Source: Chondrosia reniformis (taxonomy: Eukaryota; Porifera; Demospongiae; Chondrillida; Chondrillidae). From it: a stretch of DNA of 64,000 nucleotides. Both the position numbers and the translations under genes were made by a program. This document shows, piece after piece, positions 11,258 to 22,640 of the stretch; position 1 is the stretch's first letter; every line of letters starts with the position of its first letter. The stretch lies in NCBI GenBank assembly GCA_947172415.1, contig OX359196.1, positions 5,891,901-5,955,900 on the forward strand, given 5' to 3'. The notes beneath the pieces were generated by a model. That model did no database searches. It was not told the DNA's origin and saw only the letters and a program-made list of their open reading frames with translations.

Positions 11258-12231
11258 TTATAAAGAGTTGGGTATGGTCCGAGGTCCTGCTTGAATGCAT
11301 TTTAGTGTTCTAAAGCTTCTGTGGTCTTCCTTCTTGGGTGTCTTCTTGGGAGGAGGTGGTCCCTGCTTTAATTTGAGAAAATAATGTGAATATCTCTTAT
11401 GCTGAATTCCAAATCTACCACGACCATGATAACGGATTGACTTGAAAATGATACCCCTACCAACATAGGACTCATCTAGTAACCAATAAGAGGAATTGGA
11501 TTAATCGTTTCCATATATAGTAATGAGGCACACCATATATGACATATCTTTTAGTCTCGCATAGCCAGACCGCTATCTCACCTCCATATTGACATGCTGA
11601 TGTCAGTACATGAATATGGAGGCAAGATAGCGGTCTGGCTATGTGAGACTACATACCTATATGGAAGTCCTGTGATTTGATCCTATTTGGTGCTCTCTTT
11701 AGGGTCTCCTTGACAACTTCTTCGATGACTGTGGCAGCCTTTTTTGGAGAAAAATGCAACTGGATTATTGCCTGATGTACCGGAAGCCTTCTTATCTACA
11801 TACGTATATCAGAAATACCGGAAGCCTTCTTATCTACATATGTATATCAGAAATACCGGAAGCCTTCTAATCTACATATGTATATCAGAAATATGGTTTG
11901 CATAATAGAGCATATATGTCCAGGGATGAGTCAGATGAAGTGTAACCAGTGCACGAACCTGTCTTGCCACGAGATTTAACTTTTGTGGGCTAATTCCTAT
12001 TTTTCGTCGAAGTCCGTAGAGGATCTGTAGAAGTAAGGAGGAGAATCAAGTGTAGCTATCTCTCCTGCTTTCTAGATTCAGGTTCCGCATCAAACTCACA
12101 AATGGTTCTGCTTCCTCTTTTTTTACACCATTCTTTTGCATACTATCATCAGTGAAGCGTCTGCTGAGAATATTTCCAGCAGGAAAATAAAGTCTCTGTA
12201 ATCGCTTCCCGAGTGATACCAAAGACGCCAT
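11258..12231 (-). CDS. MRPL22: Mitochondrial large ribosomal subunit protein uL22m
   Basis: Four exons in exact phase give 184 residues: 12100-12231, 11959-12024, 11657-11795, 11258-11475. uL22 lines the ribosomal exit tunnel. Exon 1 encodes a basic, Arg-rich mitochondrial presequence ([20 protein letters not shown]). Exons 2-3 give the uL22 signature [20 protein letters not shown], then [20 protein letters not shown]. Exon 4 has [20 protein letters not shown] and [16 protein letters not shown], matching human MRPL22 [11 protein letters not shown] and VKLVEGPPPP. No exon was long enough to be obvious alone; the match across four joins makes the call firm. Intron 2 has three copies of the exon-3 start, and intron 3 carries a hairpin MITE. 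Confidence 0.9.
11552..11651. mobile_element. Hairpin MITE, about 100 bp
   Basis: Near-perfect inverted repeat: the left arm TAGTCTCGCATAGCCAGACC continuing GCTATCTCACCTCCATAT pairs with the right arm ATATGGAGGCAAGATAGC continuing GGTCTGGCTATGTGAGACTA. Arms are about 40 nt with roughly three mismatches and a loop of about 20 nt. TA at both outer ends suggests a Tc1/mariner-type TA target. It lies in MRPL22 intron 3, four bases from the donor of exon 3. Related arm at 3118-3155. Confidence 0.8.
11779..11892. repeat. 38-bp tandem repeat over the MRPL22 exon-3 acceptor
   Basis: Three 38-bp copies (ACCGGAAGCCTTCTTATCTA plus CATACGTATATCAGAAAT). On the minus strand each contains a GTAG acceptor and the first 16-17 bases of exon 3. 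The copy nearest the exon body is used in my model. Confidence 0.9.
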
Positions 12232-12352
12232 TTTAAATCGTCAAGGTTCGCAAAAAAAATCCCCTTCAATCCACGTGCAGACATTACGTTGAAATCGGTG
12301 CATGTGGCTAGGAAGTCTTGGCAGGAGAGCAGTCAGGTTTACAAGTAACGCG
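12232..12352. promoter_or_regulatory. Putative bidirectional promoter, MRPL22 / LARS1
   Basis: 121 bp between the divergent start codons of MRPL22 (12231, -) and LARS1 (12353, +). Inferred from spacing. It would couple a mitochondrial ribosomal protein and a cytosolic tRNA synthetase. Confidence 0.45.
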
Positions 12353-15300
12353 ATGACTCAATCGGTTAGTTGCTCTCGCTAGTTATCAGGAAGAACAACC
12401 ATAAGATCTCACAATTTAAATCGTAAATTAGACTGCCAAATTGGACTTCCTTCGCAAAATAGAGAAGAACATCCAAGAGAAGTGGGAGAAAGAAGGTACA
12501 TTCCAAGTGGATGCTCCAGAGGTACATAACACTAATCCACTAGCTCTTAGCTCTTCCTATAAGATTGCATCTCTTCTCTTTACGCACGTGACCTGTATTC
12601 TAGTCGGGGGCAAGGCCAAGGTTGGTGGTTGCTTTGGAAATATGCTAGAACTTGGTTGTCATTGTGTATGTGTGTCTTATTGCAGTGAAGGAAAGTACTT
12701 TGTGACATTTCCGTTCCCGTATATGAATGGACGGCTCCATCTTGGTCACAGCTTCACCCTCTCCAAGGTACAGGCCCTCCACATCACTGAGGCAATTTAA
12801 TGAAAGACTCTTTATCTTCTTTTCTCCACTGACCAAATTTGGTGAATATCTAGTGTGAAGTGAGTCCCATTTTATAGCATGGGCCTATATCTCATGAATA
12901 TTTGATTATGCATTCTTCGTTTCCTTTGTACATGTAGTTTGCTATAGGCTACGAGCGCCTCAAGGGAAAACACTGTCTTTTTCCTTTTGGATTGCACTGC
13001 ACTGGAATGCCTATAAGAGTGAGGAGTGTGATAGTATATGTTGTAGCAATCTTCTATACAATGTTCTTATGTACCCTATTGTGCATTTATACACTGTTCT
13101 TAAGTAATATGTATTTATATAATGTTCTTAAGTAATATGTATTTATACACTGTTCTTAAGTAATATGTATTTATATAATGTTCTTAAGTAATATGTATTT
13201 ATATAATGTTCTTAAGTAATATGTATTTATATAATGTTCTTAAGTAATATGTATTTATACACTGTTCTTAAGTAATATGTATTTATATAATGTTCTTAAG
13301 TAATATGTATTTATATAATGTTCTTAAGTAATATGTATTTATATAATGTTCTTAAGTAATATGTATTTATATAATGTTCTTAAGTAATATGTATTTATAT
13401 AATGTTCTTAAGTGTACACGTGTGTATTGTTCAGGCTTGTGCTGACAAGTTAACTAATGAAATGAAGGACTTTGGATATCCTCCAGTCTTCCCCGAAGAT
13501 GAAGATGATATTCCTAAAGAAGCAAAGGTAGTTATAACTTGTAGTGACATATGTAGAGTATGTAACACTGCAACCTGGCCAAGCCATTACAACCTGGCTT
13601 CAACTGCCTCTTTAGGTTCACAGTAAGGTAGCTGCAAAGACTGGGTTGATTAAGTACCAGTGGCAGATTATGAAATCACTTGGACTGTCTGATGAAGACA
13701 TCAAAGAGCAAGTTTATTAATTCTGCATGTTCTACAATTGGATGTTTAAACTGTTTCTATCAATTTTCCTCAGGTTTGCAGATCCACAGCACTGGTTAAA
13801 CTTTTTCCCTGATCTTGCTGTAAATGATCTCAAGGCATTTGGTATCAAGGTACGGAACCATATATGACATTTAGTAGATACTGGTCATCTTGTGATAGCT
13901 ACGTACATGTAGGTGGACTGGAGACGATCCTTCATTACAACAGATGCCAACCCCTACTTTGACTCTTTTGTCAAATGGCACTTTTATACACTGAAAGAAC
14001 GAGGGAAAGTTAAGTTTGGAAAACGTCACACCATCTTTTCACCAAAGGACAATCAGCCCTGCATGGATCACGATAGGCAGACAGGAGAGGTATGAACCAC
14101 TTTACTACCATCTGCCTTACTTAGTAACTAGGCAACCACTTAAGTGCTACCTTTTAGTTTTACTTAAGATAAAGTGTCATACATGCTTAATGGCTATCTG
14201 ACCTTTGACCTCTGCCCATTCAGGGTGTTGGATGTCAGGAGTACACTTTGATAAAAATGAAAGTGCTGGAACCGTTTCCTGAAAAGTTGAAGTAAATTTT
14301 GTGCAAAAATCACTGAATAGATATGTTCAAGTGTCTCTTACTGGTTGTTAGGTCTTTGTCTGGTAAGAGCCTGTTTCTGGTAGCAGCCACACTGAGACCA
14401 GAGACTATGTATGGTCAAACCAACTGCTGGGTGCACCCAGACATTAAGGTAGGAGTAGTTGTGAAGAACCATCCATCTAGTATCTCTTGTCCCTACTAAA
14501 CTCACTAAAGTGATAACCAAACACAATTTTTACGTTACCACAGCAATGCTTCCCTCATGCCCCCTTCTTACTAATTATTAATCTTCATTCTAGTTGAATG
14601 ATTTTTTTAAGTTAGAAGAAGCCTGGCTTTGCTATCATCTTTCCCTTACATTGCTAATGTTGAAGGTCTTTAACTGACCAGAACTGCTCTTCTCTTACCT
14701 GTACAGTATATTGTGTTTGAGGTGGCCTCTGGAGAGGTATACGTTAGCACCAGTCAGTCAGCCAGAAACATGGCTTATCAAGGCTTTATGAAGAAGGAGG
14801 GACAGGTAGAGGTCCTCATGGAAGTCACTGGGCAGGTGAGAAAATTCCATGTTGACTTGTTCTAGCTTGAAGAATCAGTAAGTCACTTTTGCTTCAAAAA
14901 TATAGGACATAATGGGACTTCCCCTAAAGGCTCCCCTGACCTCCTATGATGTGGTGTATACCCTACCTATGCTGACAATCAAGGAGGACAAGGGTACTGG
15001 AGTGGTCACGTCGGTACCCTCAGACTCCCCTGATGACTATGCTGCACTGAGAGACCTCCAGCGGAAGAAGGTTAGTCCTAAGTCTTGGAGATCATCAATG
15101 TGTCATTGGGCAGGATTGTTTCACAGGCATTTAGAGAAAAGTATGGCATCAAGGATGAAATGGTGCTTCCTTTTGAGCCAGTAAGCACTCTCATGTGATG
15201 GTCATGTGACTTGTGGTTATGGTGTTGTCTCTCCATATTAGGTGTCCATTATCGACATACCAGGTTACAGCAATCTGAGTGCAGAAAAGGCTTGTGAAGA

Positions 15301-18300
15301 CTTCAAAGTGCAGAGCCAAAATGACAAGGATAAGCTTGCACTGGCCAAAGAGACAACCTACCTCAAAGGATTTTACGATGGAGTGAGGAGATTGATTTTA
15401 AAGGATTTACTGAGTTGATTATTTTGTTGTTGTTGTTGTTGTTGTTGTTGCAAGGTCCTGACTGTTGGGGAGTTCAAAGGTGAAAAGATACAGAATGCAA
15501 AGAAGAAGGTGCAGAAGGTTATGGTTGACAGTGAAGAGGCTGTGCTTTACCAGGAACCTGAACAGAAGGTCCAATTGCACTTGTTTGTTACTTTACTTGC
15601 TGACTCACAAGTGATAGGTGTTTGAATGAGGATTTTCTCTCTTCTTCCCTTCTCCATTGGACCAGACATTTCATTTCTTGAAATTCCACCCTTCATCAGT
15701 GACCCTGGGCGTCCTTGGCCTCTGAAGCTGTTGGCCTATATAGTATATATATATATAGTACAAATATGCACTTTACTGTTGATTGCAGTGTATGTATACA
15801 GTGTCCTGATGGGCTGTGGGATATCTTGTGTTCAACCTTTACAGGTGATATCTCGTTCTAATGACCTCTGTGTTGTGGCACTCTGTGACCAATGGTACCT
15901 GGACTATGGAAATGAGGACTGGAAGGAGCAGGCAAGAACAGTTCTTAAAGGACTTAGAACGTATGTCTACTGGCCTAAAAGTTAAACATTAAAATTTTAT
16001 TGTTGCTAAGAGATACATCACTATGGTAACCATTTCTAGGTACTCTCCAGAAGTTACACACTTGTTTGAGTCCACCCTAGATTGGCTGCATGAGCACGCT
16101 TGTTCCAGATCGTACGGTCTTGGGACCAAGCTCCCCTGGGACCAGCAGTACCTCATTGAGTCGCTGTCAGATTCCACCATCTACATGGCTTTCTACACAG
16201 TGGCACACCTCTTACAGGGCGGAACAGTTAACGGATCCGTAGTTGGCCCACTTGGGATCAGGTGGGTCAGCTTTGTAGTCTTACCATTATGTGGTGAAAC
16301 CCTGTATAATTAATTTGGCCCTGTGATGCTTTGCCCTATAAGATGATATGGATTATTACTTCTAACTGCGCCAAACTTATCTTTAGATGGTTCATCTTTA
16401 GTCTTTTAAGGATCAGACAGTTGTTGAAGAAGACCCACAGGGTCGAAATGTCCAATTCTCAAGTAAAAACTAAGTCTCTAGATGCACCAAAGACTAAAGA
16501 TGAACCATCTGAAGATAAATTCTGAATATCCATAAAATTGTATTGCCCCTGTGAAAATAATCATGATTCTTATATGTATATAATGAGACTCTGTAACTAA
16601 TAATGCAATGTGCAGTGGGTTAATATATTGGTTATATGTGAGTTCATTACTTGTGTATAGAGCTGATGAGTTGACCAAGGAAGTTTGGGATTACATATAC
16701 TTTGGGTTTCCCATTCCCAATTCAGATATTCCAAAAGAGAAATTGGAGTGAGTTTTAAGTGGATTACAAGTAGTTACGACCATAATAATTATATTTACAT
16801 GTGAGAGTGTAATATGCAACCTTGGATTAGGAGTTAAGTCAAATCTTGCTAATTTTAAAATTGTCTTTTTCTCATTGATCTCACTGGAGAGTGCCGTCCA
16901 TTTTACATAGTATTCTCAGACGTGAGTTCATGTATTGGTATCCGGTGGATTTGAGAGTGTCTGGGAAGGACCTCGTGCCCAACCACCTCACGTACTTCCT
17001 CTACAATCACGTGGCTGTCTGGCCTGAACCTGACAGAGGATCTGAACTCTGCAAGTGGCCCGGGGCTGTTAGAGCCAACGGACACCTTATGTTGAACTCT
17101 GAGAAGGTGCGTTTTATATGCATCACTGGTAAGAAAGTTGAGAATCTCTTGAATATATTTTGATTTTATAGATGTCAAAGGCGACTGGTAATTTTATTAC
17201 CTTGATTGAAGCTGTAAAAACCTTTTCAGCTGATGGCAAGTTTAATTTTCAGTTTAAACCTTGTATCTATGGCAACATGTGAATATGCACCACTATTCTT
17301 TTATTGGAACATTCACACAAACTGCATTAATCTATCTCTGATAACAAGTGTATTTTAACTTGTATCTGTGATATTATGTCAACTGTGTGTTAAGTAGAAT
17401 CGTGTGTGTGTTTGTTTTACATGTGACTTGTGTCTCCAGGCTCAAGGATGACGCTAGCCAATGCCGGGGATACCTTGGAGGATGCAAACTTTGTGTATGA
17501 CATGGCCAACAGTGACCTCTTGAGACTTTACAATGAAGTAGCATGGATTGAGGTTTGTCCAGTCACTGTTAGATGTTGAGCCAAGAAGTGCATGTCCTCC
17601 CTCAATCAACTCATTAGAATGTCCTTAGCAACAGGAAGGTTATGAGGAATGTCAGTGACAGATCCCAGTACAACACCTATGATGTCCTCTTTGAGAGTAA
17701 AATAAACAGGGCAATCAAGCTCAGTGATGCAGCATACTCTGATATGCTCTACAGAGAAGTGATGAAGGAAGGCTATTACGGCTTACAGGTTATTAGTGAT
17801 ATTAGTACAAGTAGATGCAACAGGCCCTGGACATAACTGACAAGTAGCTATGTGTTTCTTAGAGTGCTAGGGATGAGTATCGTGAGTACACTGCTGACAG
17901 TGGTGGCATGAACTTTGACCTCCTGAAGAGGTTTATTGAGGTTCAGGCACTCCTATTGGCTCCTGTTTGTCCACATACTTGTGAATACATTTGGCAGCTG
18001 CTGCAGCCTGTATTCAAGGAGGATGGCATCAGCAAGGTATTTACATGTTCTTCCAGCTTAAAATGGAGCTTAGTGTTGCTTATTGATGTTGTCCACGTGT
18101 GTAGCCTGACTCAATCATGGAGGCAAGATGGCCGACTGTTGGTGCAATTGATCATTTGACCTTGAGAAAGAACAAATACTTTAGAGAAGTGAGAAAGGAA
18201 TTTCGGAATCGTCTTGAGAAGATGTCAAAGTTGAAAAATGTAAGTGAATATTATAATGGAGGATATACTTTCTATCCATGCATCAATTTCTAATTAGAAG

Positions 18301-19838
18301 GGAAAGGTAGATCCCCAAAAGCCTCGTTATGGCATTGTGTATATTGCCCAAGAGTTTCCAGTTTGGAAACAAATTGTATTACGGAAACTGAAGGAATTGC
18401 ACAATCCAGTAAGATGGTGATGCAAGTGATTTCTGACCTGTCACTTGTATCTGTAGCAAATCTAGTTATTGTATTTACAACAGGAAACTGGTTTACCGGA
18501 GAACAACGAACTCCTGACAGAAATGAAGAAGCTGGCAGACTTGAAGCCGCATATGAAGAATGTAATGTCTTTTGTGCAGTATATTAAGGTGATTTATTTA
18601 GCTACTTCCAGAGTGTAGAGAAGGTTTATCTGTTAAATGTGTATTCCTCTGTCACTAGACTCTCTTAGCAGATCAAGGTGTAGATGCTTTGGATGATAAG
18701 CTCCCGTTTGATGAGCAAGACGTCCTGGAGCAGAATATTGACTACATGCTCAAAGTGTTGGAGGTAGGTTCTGCCGCGTTTGTATATTGCATGTTCAATA
18801 GGGCCGCCCTAATCCAGTCATGATTACCATGGGAACCTATGGGACCTAATTGTCTGGCTGCATTAGACAGGTAGTACATTTATTATACAATCAGGTATAT
18901 AAAAATAATATAGTGTGATTTATGTGACTGGATTTAAATTCACACATCTTCCATTGTATTACTGAAGCATGGCTTGACTATATTTAATATCTACTGTATT
19001 TGCTTCCAATGCAGTTGGATGAAGTTTGGTTCCGAAATGCCTCTGAAGCACCTGATAAAAAGATAAGGGAAGACACTGTTCCAGGAAAGCCTGTCTCAGT
19101 CTTCCTAGCAGAACCTCCAGTTGTAAGCCCAGCTCAGAACACCACCAAAGAGCTTCACTCCCTTAGACACTGGAAACCATGTTATTTTGAGTTCCTAATT
19201 CACCCTCAGAAGTTATTCAGGGAGCAGTGGAGCCTAACACTATAGACCTAATTATAAATCCACCAATCTAGTCCCAGCTGCCTTTATCAGCTGATTGTAA
19301 TGTACTAATCCTTTGCTTCTTCTTTGTATGATAGTCCTATGTGACCGTCGAAGTTCTTTCAAGTCAGATTGGTTCTCCTTACTTTTCTACTGCAATGAAT
19401 ATTTATGATGGGGACACCATAGATAAGGTCTTGGCAAGGACTAGAAGAATGCTTGGTGTGACAGGTAATTATAAAGTGAAATATTGATTACCATAGACAC
19501 AATCATTAATGTGTTGTGGCACAATTTTGCCTGTGATTTATTACAAGCTGATTTCTTCTCCTTTGTCCCTCCATTCACTCTGACTACATTCTTTTGGCTA
19601 TGCAGGTGCCAAAAAGGTCAGTGTATATCGATTTAGGGATCCAGAACGTGGGCCTCGAAAGATACCTCAGCTTCATCCAGGAATGCTAAGTGACTCTGAC
19701 ATGGTTGGGCTTGTTCCTGGTCAGACCAATACTGCCTTCTTTGTGAAGGATGGCCAGCTCTTCTTGAAGGACCCCCACTACTGTCATGGATCACAAATTT
19801 ACAAAACTGGAAAACATTTCAGATTTGAAGTTAACTAG
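12353..19838 (+). CDS. LARS1: Leucyl-tRNA synthetase, cytosolic
   Basis: Class I synthetase charging tRNA-Leu. About thirty exons align in order with human LARS1. Start: MTQS (12353-12364) spliced to [18 protein letters not shown] (12432-12521). A 17-nt microexon (12604-12620) restores frame to [21 protein letters not shown], which has the HIGH motif as HLGH. Other landmarks: [19 protein letters not shown] (13913-14089), editing domain [14 protein letters not shown] (14352-14448) and [15 protein letters not shown] (14906-15070), [18 protein letters not shown] (16911-17106), the KMSKS motif as KMSKA split between 17106 and 17172, [15 protein letters not shown] (17863-18036), and a C-terminal extension ending [11 protein letters not shown] at 19838. 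Two introns use GC donors (13708 and 17236). Introns hold a 28-bp minisatellite, a hairpin and (GTT)n. No mitochondrial presequence is seen. Confidence 0.95.
13085..13415. repeat. Intronic minisatellite, 28-bp unit
   Basis: About twelve copies of a 28-bp unit (TTCTTAAGTAATATGTATTT plus ATATAATG, with TACACTG variants) in the LARS1 intron between [10 protein letters not shown] and ACADKL. Confidence 0.93.
15422..15451. repeat. (GTT)n microsatellite at a splice acceptor
   Basis: About nine GTT triplets end in GCAAG, the acceptor of the LARS1 exon beginning at 15455. The repeat stands where a polypyrimidine tract is expected. Confidence 0.85.
15625..15720. repeat. Dispersed repeat copy in LARS1 intron
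   Basis: Contains 'ttctccattggaccaga', 'cttgaaattccacccttcat' and 'cagtgaccctgggcgtcc', similar to copies near 7965, 50020 and (inverted) 53340. Likely a short non-autonomous element; boundaries unclear. Confidence 0.55.
16377..16518. mobile_element. Hairpin element, 142 bp, in LARS1 intron
   Basis: Inverted repeat: 16377-16404 (TTATCTTTAGATGGTTCATC...) is complementary to 16491-16518 (...GATGAACCATCTGAAGATAA) at 27 of 28 positions. A partly matching segment (GATGGTTCATCTTTTTAGTC) occurs at about 33036 in a MYCBP2 intron. No coding capacity; a MITE is inferred. Confidence 0.65.
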
Positions 19839-20058
19839 TTCACCTTTAGTAACCTAGTACGTAGTACATTTTGATAAACAGCGCCCATAATTTTAATATA
19901 TAATTATGTTGCATACTGTCAACTGTAACCGTGTTTACATCTATAAGCAATGCACCGTGGGTGAAAGTCCTAATGCCATACAGTAGTATACGTAGCTAAA
20001 TGAAATGCAATGAGACAAGGAGCTCGAGCATGGAAATGAATTTCATTATCCATTAAAA

Positions 20059-21906
20059 ATGTCTGCTTTCAGCGATTGCATTTGGACATCAAAATCTATT
20101 CTAGTTATCGATGGAGGATTAGGTACAGAGATTGAGGAGCGCGGCATCACGCTGCAAGTTAGTAGAGTGTAGCTGATGAATCGTTATGAAAACGTTTCTA
20201 CGGTTATATAGAATGTTTCCACTTCTAAAGGGTAACGGAGGACTTTGGAGTGCTGAATTGATACACACTAACCCAAGACTTCTTAAAGATATTCATAAAG
20301 ACTATCTTAGAGCAGGAGCAGATATTATCATTACTTCAACATACCAAGTTTGTTTAATTGTTAATTATATAAATTGCACATGTAATATTTCTAGTACTTA
20401 CATATTATCTGTTACTTAACACATAATACATACGGTATACGTATATCTAAATCTATATATACACGTAGATATACATTTTGCATTCAGGCATCTGTTGAGC
20501 AGTTTTGTCATCTTCTTGGTATATCTGAAGCTGAAGCTGAGGACCTCATCAGAAAAGGAGTGAGACTGGCCAAAGAGGCTCGTGAAGAGTTTCTGAAGGA
20601 AAACCCTCAGACTGATCCAAAACCACTGATAGCAGGGTCAGTGGGACCATATGCGGTCTCACTTCCCAATATGTCAGAGTATAGTGGAGACTATGTGGAT
20701 CAAGTGTCCTCTAAAGTACTCACCTTATACATATAGCTAGCACCTTATACATATAGCTAGCAACCTATAATAATATGAGTATACACATGTGTATACAGCA
20801 TATGATGAACTGGCATAGGCCCAGGATAAAATGTCTGTTAGAGGAAGGTGTGGACTTCCTTGCTGTAGAAACCATTCCTGCTCAAGTGAGTACTAAATTT
20901 AAGGGTATAACTGCATGTAATAAAATGAAGCTGTTAACTGTTACTTGTGGACCCAGTGGAGAAGAAGATGAAAGAAGGGAAAAGAAGGAAGAAAAGACTC
21001 CTGTATCCTCATCCAAAAGCTCTCTTCAGGTTTAGTTCCCCTATAGGCTCTTTTACAGAATAGGCATATAGCATGTAGGAAAATGGTATCTTAGATTTTT
21101 CTTGTGTAAAGGCTGAAGGAGAGGCTATTGCTGATCTACTGAGGAATGAGTTTCCAAATGCCAAAGCTTGGATTTCATTTTCCTGCAAAGTTAGTGATTT
21201 AGACTTGTAGTCAGACATTATGTCGACATGGAATCTTTTTTATTGCCCAGAGTTCTACAGAAACCTGTCATGGTGAAAGGTTCTCAGAGGCAGTAGCTGC
21301 AGTGTCTCAGTGTGATCAAGTAGTAGCCATAGGAGTGAACTGTTCAGCCCCAGAACACATTGAAGTATATTGCTGTTTATAGCCACTTAATAATTACTAT
21401 TGGTTCCTATGTTAGGAAAGTTTCACTAAATTTGTATCGTTAATTCAATGTGTTGCTAAATTTGCAGGGACTACTTCTCTCTGCTAAAGGAATGTGTCAG
21501 AAACCTTTAGTAGTGTATCCAAACTCAGGAGAGAGGTACCAGAAGGACACAGGGGAATGGACAGATTTACATGAGAACAGTGCAGAAAGATTTAACACTT
21601 TGATCCCAATTTGGCTATTAGCAGGAGCTAAGGCAGTTGGTCAGTATTATGATTGTAATCATTTAGAGTTTTTTCTAAAAGAACTCTGCTAGAGGTTTTA
21701 AGCTTTTTAATTTAAAGTTAATTATACTACAAAAATGTACTGGTTAATGCATTACTAGTCAGCCCATGTATTCCCATGTAAACTTTTGGTATTGTATAGG
21801 TGGATGCTGCAGAGTTGGACCAGCTGAAATTGCTTCAATCAGCAAGAAAATTTGTGAACTTATGAAGACAACAAATTTGGAACTAAAGGATTATAATATA
21901 TACTAA
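20059..21906 (+). CDS. Homocysteine S-methyltransferase
   Basis: Eight in-phase exons: 20059-20157, 20231-20347, 20488-20715, 20799-20885, 21112-21189, 21251-21365, 21468-21639, 21800-21906. Zinc-dependent transfer of a methyl group to homocysteine to give methionine; S-methylmethionine is a likely donor (MmuM/Mht1 type), inferred. Marks: start ILVIDGGLGTEIEERGI, then LWSAELIHTNP, ADIIITSTYQAS, PLIAGSVGPYAVSLPN, the cysteine in AIGVNCSAPEHIE, LVVYPNSGERY and the zinc motif GGCC at the exon 7/8 junction (AVGGCCRVGPAEIASISKKI). The three ligand cysteines (one in GVNCS, two in GGCC) are present. Normal single-domain length, about 330 residues. Starts 220 bp after LARS1. Intron 4 holds a 152-bp dispersed repeat. 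Confidence 0.92.
20950..21101. mobile_element. Dispersed repeat, 152 bp, identical to 53394-53545
   Basis: From GACCCAGTGGAGAAGAAGAT to ATCTTAGATTTTTC this segment matches 53394-53545 base for base by eye. It fills most of intron 4 of the homocysteine methyltransferase and stops 10 bases before the next exon. Inverted, diverged relatives lie near 7965, 15625 and 49975. Confidence 0.85.
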
Positions 21907-22640
21907 TTGCCATTTATGCATATTTTTAATAACTTGCTGCATATATTGATCAAAGTCGTAATTCATGTATGTAATTTGACATCACTTTAAAATGTCTATA
22001 GTGAATGGATACATGCAGCATCCATAAATGTCTAGTGAATGTATACAGATGGGTGCACGTGGTTGCATTGACTCACCTGCATTGTATGAACAAAGGATAT
22101 ATCACCTGCAATTTATATCCACTTTACATGCATATTATATATGCGTATACGTATTTTTCTTTTTCGTTCTTTTTTCTTTTTCCTTTTTCGTTTTCTTTCT
22201 TTTTCCTTTTTCTTTTTTTCTTTTACTGCTTCCTTTTTTCTTCTTCGGCTTCTTGCTTCTTTTTCCTTTTTTCCTTACATAATTTCACTTTCTTGTATGA
22301 GTGACATGCATATGCACATTGCCCTAAATCTTTCACCACACTTTCTATGTGGTTAGCCTTCATTTCTCTCGTTTCTATAAATTTTTAATCACTGTGGCAG
22401 CACTGCCATCCTTACTTCTTGAATCTTTTTTGAACATTTTTTAATATAAAATCATCATTCTTAATACAATTGAAAACCATGAAATAATTTTTGCACTTAC
22501 AAAAATGAAAAAGTCATGGTAAATGTACAAGTTCTATAGTAAAATAACCAAAAATATTCAAGAGTTTACTAGTACAGTATTAACTGCAACATGATCTTCT
22601 GATCTGTCCATAATTCAATCTTCAAGCTTTACTGTACTTC
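21907..22640. other. Intergenic, with CT-rich tract at 22146-22275
   Basis: No gene recognised. A plus-strand pyrimidine tract (repeated CTTTTTC-type units, about 130 bp) produces long spurious Phe/Ser-rich reading frames. Confidence 0.6.

Noticed and set aside
16900..16911. LARS1 acceptor at about 16889 (adding VPSILHS)
   Set aside because: The acceptor TTTTACATAG at 16910 gives [14 protein letters not shown], the same length as human KLDQLKQEFEFWYP.
18105..18239. MITE fragment, because ATGGAGGCAAGATGG resembles the hairpin arm
   Set aside because: It is a LARS1 exon ([18 protein letters not shown] matches human PDSIMNASWPVAG).
22005..22356. Phe/Ser-rich ORFs as a membrane protein
   Set aside because: They come from a CT-rich simple tract.
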